From positions 1 to 33,408 of the forward strand of contig NZ_CANNCR010000047.1 of the NCBI RefSeq assembly GCF_947503125.1: a stretch of DNA of 33,408 bases, given 5' to 3'. Of the stretch, positions 25,457-31,777 are shown piece by piece. Made by a program: the position numbers and the translations under genes. Position 1 is the first letter of the stretch. Every line of letters begins with the position of its first letter. The notes beneath the pieces are model-generated. The model searched no databases and was not told the DNA's origin. It was given only the letters and a program-made list of their open reading frames with translations. The DNA comes from an uncultured Metabacillus sp. (GTDB taxonomy: Bacteria > Bacillota > Bacilli > Bacillales > Bacillaceae).

Positions 25457-26049
25457 TTATAAATGATCCTCAATTGACAGGTCTGTTGTGGACTCATCCA
25501 TTAGGTTCATCACGTTTATCTGCCATGTGTCAGATGTTTTTTCGTAAAATACTTTTGATAAGATATGTCCTTGTTTTAGCTTCTGTTTATGTGTCTGTAG
25601 AGACAATTCTTATCGCCTCGGCCTCTGATAATTCAGCCCCTTGAGGCTTTCGGCTTTCTAGTTTCTTTGATTTTAGTTGTTTTTGCGTGTGCCGGGTAGG
25701 AGGTCTCCACGACTTCATAGGTTGCTTGAACTCTGTCGCCAATTTCAACTGAATGTGGGTCATTTGTGAACCAAATGGCATCATACATCGTCTTTCCCCC
25801 CTCTATTTTTCTTGGGCTCGGGTTAACGACCAGAATGTTGCCGTTTTCTTTTTTAAATACATAGCCCTCGATTTCTTTTGGTTTGATCTCATCAAACCAA
25901 GGCTTAGCTGCTTCTTCGGCTGGATCCTCCTCCCCCTCTTTTGATTGAGGTTGTTCACTTGTTGTCAAGGAAGTTTGTTTATTTGAACCGCACGCCAGTA
26001 CAAAAAAGGTGAGACTTAAAAACATCAATAAAAGCATTGTTTTTTTCAA
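25457..26049 (-). pseudogene. DUF3221-family lipoprotein paralogue, broken by two frameshifts
   Basis: It starts at TTG 26049 after AAAGGAGGG, with a signal sequence and lipobox FFVLACGSN. The frame carries IEGYVFKKENGNILVVNP and IWFTNDPHSVEIGDRVQ but stops at 25633. Homology continues in a second frame (QGAELSEAEAIRIVSTDT, to 25587) and then a third (GHILSKVFYEKTSDTWQI, to 25457), lining up with the whole paralogue at 24932-25441. The first break is a perfect 7-bp tandem duplication at 25645-25658. The second is at an AC-rich spot near 25590, explained by loss of one dinucleotide. A sequencing error is possible for the second, but not likely for a 7-bp duplication. Confidence 0.8.
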
Positions 26050-26176
26050 AAGACTCCCTCCTTTGCAAAAAATTGACACCATTACTAAATTAGACGACCT
26101 AGGTATGAAAGGGTTTCAGAGAAAATACTGGACTTTAAGCACGGATAAAAAAGTCGAAATTTGTAAGAATTTGCCC

Positions 26177-26220
26177 TTGTTTAGCAGAGGTTTCCTATAC
26201 TATAATTTAAAGCGCTTACC
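26177..26220 (+). promoter_or_regulatory. Candidate promoter with overlapping cre-like site
   Basis: TTGTTT (26177-26182), an 18-bp spacer and a perfect TATAAT (26201-26206) precede the small membrane protein gene at 26273. AAAGCGCTTACC just after the -10 resembles a CcpA cre box with about two departures from consensus. A site at the transcription start would repress. Confidence 0.5.
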
Positions 26221-26272
26221 TATAAATGAACAGTTTCACCCATAAAATAGAAAAAAGAAAGGGCTAAGTTTG

Positions 26273-26404
26273 ATGGCAAAATCGATATGGATGACTCCTG
26301 AGGAGATCGAGAGGACAAAGAAGCGAAATAAACTGATCTTAATGATTGCAGTACCAGCTGTGACGATTCTTCTAAGTGCCAGCTTAACGCTATTGATGCA
26401 TTAA
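26273..26404 (+). CDS. Small single-pass membrane protein (43 aa)
   Basis: Open frame of 43 codons: a charged N-terminus MAKSIWMTPEEIERTKKRNK followed by one hydrophobic helix LILMIAVPAVTILLSASLTL and a short tail. GAAAGGG lies upstream at a slightly long distance. A good promoter precedes it and a strong terminator (26511-26552) follows it, which supports a real gene. I do not recognise the family. Confidence 0.6.
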   Translation: MAKSIWMTPEEIERTKKRNKLILMIAVPAVTILLSASLTLLMH

Positions 26405-26510
26405 TTGATCACATAAGTACATACATACCTTGTTTGCATGATTGATTTGGTGTCTTTATTTTGCACTTATATTTTTTGAACATTCATCACATGTTAATAA
26501 GCAAACAACA

Positions 26511-26552
26511 AAAGCGACCTTGTCTTCTAAATGAGAATCACAAGGTCGCTTT
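26511..26552. terminator. Bidirectional terminator
   Basis: AAAGCGACCTTGT at 26511-26523 and ACAAGGTCGCTTT at 26540-26552 form a perfect 13-bp stem with a 16-nt loop. T-rich sequence follows on the plus strand. It separates the converging small genes at 26273-26404 (plus) and 26591-26725 (minus). Confidence 0.85.
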
Positions 26553-26590
26553 ATTCTTTCCTTTTTACCATTCCATTTTTTCCTTTCAGT

Positions 26591-26725
26591 TTAGACCGTT
26601 TTCTCCTTAGACTCTTCTCCAACCGTAGCAGATACTTGATTAACTAAATAGTTCAGGTAGGAATTTAACTCAAAGCGTTCACCCTTTATAAAATCCTTTA
26701 AATCAAGCTTCTTCTCCTTTGCCAT
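26591..26725 (-). CDS. Small acidic/basic soluble protein (44 aa), unknown
   Basis: Forty-four codons starting MAKEKKLDLKDFIKGERFEL and ending VGEESKEKTV, with AAGGAGAGAGGG immediately upstream of the ATG. The composition is hydrophilic with a central amphipathic stretch (YLNYLVNQV) and no signal. It is flanked by the terminator on one side and the IDEAL-domain gene on the other. I do not recognise it; the strong ribosome-binding site is the main support. Confidence 0.6.
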   Translation of the reverse strand: MAKEKKLDLKDFIKGERFELNSYLNYLVNQVSATVGEESKEKTV

Positions 26726-26809
26726 TTTCCCTCTCTCCTTTCTTCTTATCTCCATGATTACCAAACTAGTAAATTCTTATACTTAAAAACGATCAATTTT
26801 TAACATTTT

Positions 26810-27007
26810 TTAGTGAAGTTCGTTTAATGCCTTCGTCAAGCGCAGGAACTCTTCTCTGTTTCTCTCCTGTAACGACTGGTCAATTCCTTTGCGCAGCTGC
26901 TCCTTTTGAAAATCGCGTATCGCTTTGTCGACGATCAGCTCTGCAGCTAGAGCGTCAAACATTTCCTTTGTCTGTTTGTTCACGGTATTAAGTGAATTCT
27001 TATCCAT
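26810..27007 (-). CDS. IDEAL-domain small protein
   Basis: About 65 residues with the IDEAL domain in the C-terminal half: ELIVDKAIRDFQKEQLRKGI, then DQSLQERNREEFLRLTKAL. The family is small, helical and found in Bacillales; in YpiB it accompanies a DNA/UPF domain, while in short proteins it stands alone and often acts as an adaptor. ATG at 27007 with AAGGAG 11 bases upstream is preferred; the in-frame GTG at 27019 overlaps that site. Cytoplasmic location expected; partner unknown. Confidence 0.72.
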   Translation of the reverse strand: MDKNSLNTVNKQTKEMFDALAAELIVDKAIRDFQKEQLRKGIDQSLQERNREEFLRLTKALNELH

Positions 27008-27191
27008 CCCGACATCCACTCCTTATTTTTATCTCTTTCTACCTTATATAGCCATCCTCTTCCTGCCTTAAACCTGCTAACTTGTCACTTTAGCTAACGA
27101 GATGGTGCTGCCTGTTGCTTTTATTTTAAGAAATTTGGAAGGATCTTACCTTGTTCTTGTTACGTAAGATGACGTTCTTTCTGGGTGTTTG

Positions 27192-27217
27192 AAAAAGACA
27201 CCCCATGATCGGGTGCC
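27192..27217 (-). terminator. Terminator of the 69-residue gene
   Basis: On the minus strand GGCACCC and GGGTGTC pair (one G-U) around a 7-base loop and are followed by TTTTT. It begins two bases past the stop of the gene at 27219-27428. Confidence 0.75.
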
Positions 27218-27218
27218 T

Positions 27219-27428
27219 TCACTTTAAATACACGTCCAAATTCATTCCGTTCACATGGCTTTTCCAAATCTTTTTGTCAATTTTCTTCGCCTCTTTAAAT
27301 TCATCGATGAAAATGAGGTCTGCCCCTAATAAGGCGGTTAATTCAATTTGTGTGTGTTCTTTCTTCTCGATATGGTCAGCATAATGGAAGATGACCGTGA
27401 CTTTGCCTGAGTTGCCTTTTGCTCCCAT
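27219..27428 (-). CDS. Hypothetical protein (69 aa)
   Basis: Small soluble protein starting MGAKGNSGKVTVIFHYADHI, with KEAKKIDKKIWKSHVNGMNL near the end. Alternating hydrophobic residues suggest an alpha/beta fold. GGAGG lies seven bases before the ATG and a terminator follows at once, so it is likely a real monocistronic gene. I do not recognise a family or a function. Confidence 0.65.
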   Translation of the reverse strand: MGAKGNSGKVTVIFHYADHIEKKEHTQIELTALLGADLIFIDEFKEAKKIDKKIWKSHVNGMNLDVYLK

Positions 27429-27584
27429 CGTTATCGCCTCCTTTTCCTTGTGAAGTCTTAGTAGTTTTTGCCACTCTTTATCGTTTTATTACCTTTTGCA
27501 TATAGTCATAAAGACATAAAAACCAGGTCTAAACTTTTAAAATTTTAGGTTAAATTTTACTAATTTCCATAAAAACTATATACA

Positions 27585-27600
27585 TTGAAAGCGTTTTCAA
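27585..27600. promoter_or_regulatory. CcpA cre site, full consensus match
   Basis: TTGAAAGCGTTTTCAA matches the cre consensus (TGWAARCGYTWWCA type) at every position and is near-palindromic. A TATAAT starts two bases downstream at 27602. It lies 57 bases before the small membrane protein gene at 27657, so it probably controls that gene by carbon catabolite repression. Confidence 0.75.
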
Positions 27601-27656
27601 ATATAATAAGGACAAGCTTAAAGTAATCTACCATAAAAGATAAAGGAGTGCTGATC

Positions 27657-27758
27657 ATGGAACAACAAGGAAATGTGTTTAACGGAATTATGTGGGGAAT
27701 GTTGCTAAGTATTCCATTGTGGATGGCCTTCTTTCTAGTCGTTAAAAGCTTTTTATAA
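27657..27758 (+). CDS. Small membrane protein (33 aa)
   Basis: Thirty-three codons: MEQQGNVFNGIMWGMLLSIP followed by LWMAFFLVVKSFL, i.e. a short polar N-terminus and a single hydrophobic helix. AAAGGAG is at ideal spacing from the ATG, a consensus cre site lies upstream and a strong terminator (27786-27836) downstream. All the signals of a real gene are present despite its size. No family recognised; the opposite-strand frame across it is a shadow. Confidence 0.72.
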   Translation: MEQQGNVFNGIMWGMLLSIPLWMAFFLVVKSFL

Positions 27759-27785
27759 AATTTAGATCGTACAAATATATTCAAC

Positions 27786-27836
27786 CCATTCTTCCCCTTG
27801 TTTGCTTGATGGAACAAGGGGTAAGAATGGTTTTTT
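27786..27836 (+). terminator. Strong intrinsic terminator
   Basis: CCATTCTT and CCCTTGTT pair with AACAAGGG and AAGAATGG around a 10-nt loop, followed by TTTTTT. It ends the small gene at 27657-27758, and being two bases from the stop of the deacetylase gene on the other strand it may also serve that gene. Confidence 0.85.
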
Positions 27837-27837
27837 G

Positions 27838-28560
27838 TTATTTATGCCATCTGCTTTCCTTCATTTTTTCTGCTGTGTTGAAATAAGGCTTAACAGATGT
27901 ATGTCCGATCGCATAAAAGCCGTTTTCCGGGTCCCAAATTGAATACGCGTTTAAGCTTTCGGCAAAATCCTCATGATACTTTCCGGGAACCTTATAGATT
28001 CCTTCATACTCGAGGTTTTGATACTCTTGGACAGGTAGATAAAAGGTTCCGGATATGTCCTGCTCTTCCTCCAGGAATTCCTTTAATGCATAGCCTGAGG
28101 CAGCATGGTCATGATGCGGGTCATTGTAAGACAAGGCATGATGGGTTGCAGACGGATACCTCACATTCAATTCCTTCATAATCTCTTTGACCTCATCCTT
28201 TTGGATATCACCATCAGGCAGCTGGTACACATGAACATCTTCATCAGCCACACCTAAGGCTTTCACTGATTTTTTAAATTCCTTTACCCGCGCTGCTGCG
28301 AATTCGTCTCTTGATATCGTTGGCAGCCCTTTATCGGTTAGTTTTTGATTGACTTTCTCAAAGGCTCCGCTCGCCTTCCCCTCTGATAATAAAACAACCA
28401 CGATTTTGTCGCCGCGTACTCGATGTTCCAAAATCGATGGCCCTAAGCTAAGCACCTCATCATCGGCATGTGGCGAGTAAAAGACCGCCGTTTGCTTTTC
28501 ATTGCAGCCCGCTGCGATCGTCAATAAACATGTTGAAAGTAAGACAAAAAGAATTCTCAT
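27838..28560 (-). CDS. PIG-L/LmbE-family deacetylase, lipoprotein
   Basis: The 240-residue protein has a signal sequence ending in the lipobox TIAAGC (Cys 19), so the enzyme is displayed outside the membrane. The PIG-L signature FYSPHADDEVLSLG (about 28-41) gives the metal ligands His and Asp-Asp, and NDPHHDHAASGY (about 146-157) supplies the second histidine block. Family members are zinc-dependent N-deacetylases of GlcNAc-containing molecules. It is divergently transcribed from a membrane acetyltransferase-like gene 126 bases away. An action on cell-surface amino sugars is inferred; exact substrate unknown. Confidence 0.83.
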   Translation of the reverse strand: MRILFVLLSTCLLTIAAGCNEKQTAVFYSPHADDEVLSLGPSILEHRVRGDKIVVVLLSEGKASGAFEKVNQKLTDKGLPTISRDEFAAARVKEFKKSVKALGVADEDVHVYQLPDGDIQKDEVKEIMKELNVRYPSATHHALSYNDPHHDHAASGYALKEFLEEEQDISGTFYLPVQEYQNLEYEGIYKVPGKYHEDFAESLNAYSIWDPENGFYAIGHTSVKPYFNTAEKMKESRWHK

Positions 28561-28686
28561 TGAAATCCTCCATTTTCAATTGATACCAATTATGATAGCA
28601 TTTTTTTATATGTCATTTACCACTCATTCTACAAGCTAGTGTATAATTTCCTAGGAAAGAATAAAAGGATTTGAAAGGAAACCATA

Positions 28687-29811
28687 ATGGAACAATCGCA
28701 ACAAAAGCCTACTAAAAAAAGAATTTATTCCCTTGATATGGCACGGGGATTGATTGTCGTGTTATCCGTGTTTTTAAGCGCCATTCCCGCTGGCGGTTAT
28801 GAATATTTACGTCATGCAGGGTGGTACGGCCTGACGATCATTGATCTCATTTTGCCTGCCTTTATCACGATTTTTGGGACAAGCATGGCCATCGCTTATC
28901 AAAAAGGTGTCGTATGGGAAAAAATCATCAAACGAACGATACGCCTTATTGTATATGGCATCATTTTTACGATGATTGTCACCTGGAGCCTCGATTTTTC
29001 CACGCTCAGGCTAACAGGGGTGTTACAAATGTTTGCCTTGTTAGGGATTGCTACGGTGACGATTACGAAGTTTATCAAATCGCCAATCAAATTAGTATTG
29101 ATCGCCTGCTTTATTCTTTTTGTCTATGGAGCCGCCATGCTCTCAACAAGCCAGTCATGTGAAGGCGGCCTTCCACAGCCAACCTGTAACCTTTCAGGAC
29201 TTATTGATGAGAAGGTGTTTGGCGAAAACCATATGTATGCCCAAGGAGAAAGGGGCTTTGATCCAGAAGGACTTGTTACAAGCTTTGCCGCATTAGCGAA
29301 TGTCCTGTTCGGTTATGCGATCGGACGCTTAATCTTGACGAAAAAAGAGAGCGGCGGCTGGAAGGAAATCTTGTTGTTGGGTGTGTTGCTCGTGATTCTC
29401 GCCCTGCTTGTCCATCAAGTGCTCCCCTTTAATAAAAGAATGTGGATGCCATCGTTCGCTTTAATCTCTGCTGGTGTAACGGCCTTTTTAATTTCAGGCT
29501 TTTATTTACTTGCCGACTATCGGAAACACGTCGATGCGAAAGAGACAGCGCTTGGACCGCTTGTTACGTTTTTGGAAGCCTTTGGCCGCAACAGCTTTTT
29601 AATTTACTTCGGGAAGTTCATTATCGCTTCGGTAATGACACATATCACACTTGCAACAACGAAAGGACAGCAACCCTTATCAGCCCTATTGCTGCAATGG
29701 ATTGAATCCTTCAGTCCTCTGCCGCAATTAACCTATGCCTTGTTGATGCTGTTGTTTTGGACAATCGTTGCGCTTACGCTGCATAAGAAGAAAGTGTATG
29801 TGAAGGTGTAA
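28687..29811 (+). CDS. Membrane acyltransferase, HGSNAT/DUF5009-like
   Basis: The 374-residue protein has about ten hydrophobic helices. Its start, KRIYSLDMARGLIVVLSVFL, then EYLRHAGWYGLTIIDLILPA and FITIFGTSMAIA, matches the heparan-alpha-glucosaminide N-acetyltransferase-like (DUF5009/DUF1624) fold, in which a histidine near the first loop (here RHAGW) takes part in acetyl transfer across the membrane. RLTGVLQMFALLGIA and FGRNSFLIYFGK are the other conserved blocks. AAAGGAA lies before the ATG. Divergent pairing with a PIG-L deacetylase suggests acetylation chemistry on surface sugars; this is inference. Confidence 0.72.
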   Translation: MEQSQQKPTKKRIYSLDMARGLIVVLSVFLSAIPAGGYEYLRHAGWYGLTIIDLILPAFITIFGTSMAIAYQKGVVWEKIIKRTIRLIVYGIIFTMIVTWSLDFSTLRLTGVLQMFALLGIATVTITKFIKSPIKLVLIACFILFVYGAAMLSTSQSCEGGLPQPTCNLSGLIDEKVFGENHMYAQGERGFDPEGLVTSFAALANVLFGYAIGRLILTKKESGGWKEILLLGVLLVILALLVHQVLPFNKRMWMPSFALISAGVTAFLISGFYLLADYRKHVDAKETALGPLVTFLEAFGRNSFLIYFGKFIIASVMTHITLATTKGQQPLSALLLQWIESFSPLPQLTYALLMLLFWTIVALTLHKKKVYVKV

Positions 29812-30048
29812 TCGATAAAACGTGGCTGATCCATCGATTGAGCCGCACGTTTGGAAATTCGGACCTAGAATCTCTCATCCATTCCTACAAAGAGGCTGGA
29901 GAATATGTTTGGCCGCTGATGAAGGAGCATTGCCGAGTTTGGCTATTTTATCCAGGCTTAAGGAGAGATGGTTAGACAGACGCTTGAGGTAATATAGGTC
30001 TTTTCTATGAATGGGCGCAATTCCCGAGTAGAATTGCGCTCTTTTTTT
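29811..30048 (+). other. Coding-like stretch without start, then terminator
   Basis: After the acyltransferase stop the frame stays open for 54 codons (29811-29975), including WLIHRLSRTFGNSDLESLIH and KEAGEYVWPLMKEH. It has no start codon with a ribosome-binding site and resembles no family I know, so it is probably a gene scar. A strong terminator follows: GCGCAATTC (30015-30023) and GAATTGCGC (30031-30039), then seven T. The terminator's distance from the acyltransferase gene suggests a second gene was once present. Confidence 0.4.
30015..30048 (+). terminator. Intrinsic terminator
   Basis: Perfect 9-bp stem GCGCAATTC/GAATTGCGC with a 7-nt loop, followed by CT and seven T residues. Ends transcription from 28687. 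Confidence 0.88.
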
Positions 30049-30090
30049 ATGCCAATTTTCTTATTTTTTATCTAACTATTGCCAATTAAG

Positions 30091-30118
30091 TGTTATAATG
30101 TATGTGAAATGTATCACA
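30091..30118 (+). promoter_or_regulatory. Extended -10 promoter with Fnr/Rex-type palindrome
   Basis: TGTTATAAT at 30091-30099 is an extended -10 (TGnTATAAT); no clear -35 is needed. Four bases later TGTGAAATGTATCACA (30103-30118) is a perfect TGTGA-N6-TCACA palindrome, the form bound by Crp/Fnr-family regulators, and is also close to the Rex redox-sensor box. It covers the expected start site, so binding would repress. A 134-base leader follows before the ATG at 30252. Confidence 0.6.
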
Positions 30119-30251
30119 AATAAATAATCAGTTACATACAGTGAAATGACATGCTTCTTCTAAAATAAGATCTGCTTTCTTTCACCATTATGTTTTTACA
30201 ATCTACTATTCTATCATCCTAGTTTGAAACTTTATTATAGAGGTGATCCAA

Positions 30252-31169
30252 ATGAAACCGAAGCCGATCTATGTCGAAATTCCCATTCAGGCCAATATTG
30301 ATGAGGTATGGCGGATGACGCAAAGCCCTGAACTCCATGAGCAATGGGATTTGCGTTTTTCTTCCATTACCTATTTACCGAAAGAATCTGAGGAGGATCC
30401 CCAAGAATTTTTATATGAAACGAAAATAGGTCTGGGCCTTAAAGTGGCTGGCTGGGGAAAAAGCATCGGGACACATCATAAGAAGGATGGCTCAAAAACC
30501 TCTTCACTGCACTTTGGTACTGACCAGAAGATATCACCGATTCGTGAAGGGAAAGGGTATTGGCGCTACATTCAAGCAGATAATGGGATCATCTTTCTTA
30601 CGCAATATGACTATGAGGTGCGCTACGGTGCCCTTGGGCGGCTGATGGATCTTTTTTTTCGTCCGCTTATGGGGTGGGCAACTGCGCTTAGCTTTGATGT
30701 GCTGAAACGCTGGATTGAGAAAGGAGAATCTCCACGGGCACAGTACATACGTTTTTTTAGCAACGTCCTTATCACCATGCTGTTTTTCTTTGTTTGGCTG
30801 TATCATGGGCTGGTGCCGAAGCTGATTGCCCGGCATCCTGAGGAAATCTCCATGCTATCGCAATTGGCTGCATTTGAAAGAACTGCTGCTGAATTAGCCG
30901 TAAGCGCTGTCGGGATTCTCGAGATCCTTTTTGCAGTCGTTTGGCTCCTTTACCGTAAGAAAAGACATTTACTTAGGCTGCAGCTGCTTATTTTTCCGAT
31001 CTTAACCATTAGTGCCTTACTAGCTGATCCTTCAATCTCGTTACATCCGTTTAATCCTGTTACGTTTAATGCCGGTCTTTGGGTGCTTTCGTTGCTCGGC
31101 TTCTTGTTGGCAAAAGATGTGCCCACGGCAGCAAGCTGCAAGCGTACGAGAAAGGGTGGTGCATCGTGA
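30252..31169 (+). CDS. SRPBCC-domain protein fused to DoxX-like membrane domain
   Basis: About 305 residues from the ATG at 30252, with AGAGG eight bases upstream; the in-frame GTG at 30243 overlaps that site. The first 150 residues (YVEIPIQANIDEVWRMTQSP, WRYIQADNGIIFLTQYDYEV) have the pattern of a START-like SRPBCC ligand-binding domain. The rest has four hydrophobic helices in DoxX-like order, with FFFVWLYHGLVPKLI and LAVSAVGILEILFAVVWLLY. It is the first gene of a three-gene operon. The function is unknown; a lipid- or small-molecule-linked membrane role is plausible only. Confidence 0.75.
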   Translation: MKPKPIYVEIPIQANIDEVWRMTQSPELHEQWDLRFSSITYLPKESEEDPQEFLYETKIGLGLKVAGWGKSIGTHHKKDGSKTSSLHFGTDQKISPIREGKGYWRYIQADNGIIFLTQYDYEVRYGALGRLMDLFFRPLMGWATALSFDVLKRWIEKGESPRAQYIRFFSNVLITMLFFFVWLYHGLVPKLIARHPEEISMLSQLAAFERTAAELAVSAVGILEILFAVVWLLYRKKRHLLRLQLLIFPILTISALLADPSISLHPFNPVTFNAGLWVLSLLGFLLAKDVPTAASCKRTRKGGAS

Positions 31170-31777
31170 CAATCTATCGCGACCTTTTAGGGGAGGATTT
31201 CCAAAGGCTTCACCCGATGCTGCAAGCACGTTATGCCTTGCCTATTGACCAGCCGTTTTTTGCCGTTGGCACGATGGCAAAGATTGAAACTGGTGCTGCT
31301 TGGTTAACACCTTTTTTATCGATAGCGACCCGCTGGAATTTTCTTTTTCCCGAAAGCGGTGAGAATGTGCCGTTTTCTATTAAAAATACGTGCAGGCGCT
31401 TGCCAACCGGTGAAGCGGAAATCTATTGGGAGCGGAAATTTTACTTTGAAAAGGTGACAAGGCATTTCCATGCGTTTATGACCATTGATAAAAAGCGCAA
31501 GGTTGTGAAGGATTATTTAGGAGAGCCGAGCTTATTTTATTCCGACTTATCATTTACGGTAACCGCTGATGGGCGCATGCGCATCCACTCAGGTGCACAG
31601 CGTCTGTTGATCGGCAAGCATGAGCTTCCGATCCCGGCTATGTTCCAAGGAAATGTAACGGTTGAGGAAGGGTATGATGAGGTGCGGGAAGCATATTCGA
31701 TTCAAGTTGATATTCAAAACCGTTTGCTAGGAAGGTTGATGAGGTATGAAGGCGAATTTAAAGAGCAGTCTTATTAG
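31166..31777 (+). CDS. DUF4166 protein
   Basis: About 203 residues from a GTG that overlaps the previous stop (GTGA), with AAAGGGTGG upstream; the longer frame back to 31079 runs antiparallel in sense to no signal and is not used. Features are LGEDFQRLHPMLQARYAL at the start, ENVPFSIKNTCRRLPTGEAE and SYSIQ-like C-terminal residues in DIQNRLLGRLMRYEGEF. This is the DUF4166 family, unknown in function, often next to SRPBCC/DoxX-like or YndJ-like genes. It overlaps the next gene by 32 bases, so the two are probably translationally coupled. Confidence 0.75.
   Translation: MTIYRDLLGEDFQRLHPMLQARYALPIDQPFFAVGTMAKIETGAAWLTPFLSIATRWNFLFPESGENVPFSIKNTCRRLPTGEAEIYWERKFYFEKVTRHFHAFMTIDKKRKVVKDYLGEPSLFYSDLSFTVTADGRMRIHSGAQRLLIGKHELPIPAMFQGNVTVEEGYDEVREAYSIQVDIQNRLLGRLMRYEGEFKEQSY

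Noticed and set aside
26009-26245. 78-codon frame on the plus strand
   Set aside because: It runs antisense over the start of the DUF3221 pseudogene and across the promoter region, has no good ribosome-binding site and no recognisable domain.
27560-27817. 85-codon frame on the minus strand
   Set aside because: It covers the cre site, the small plus-strand gene and its terminator in antisense; composition looks random.
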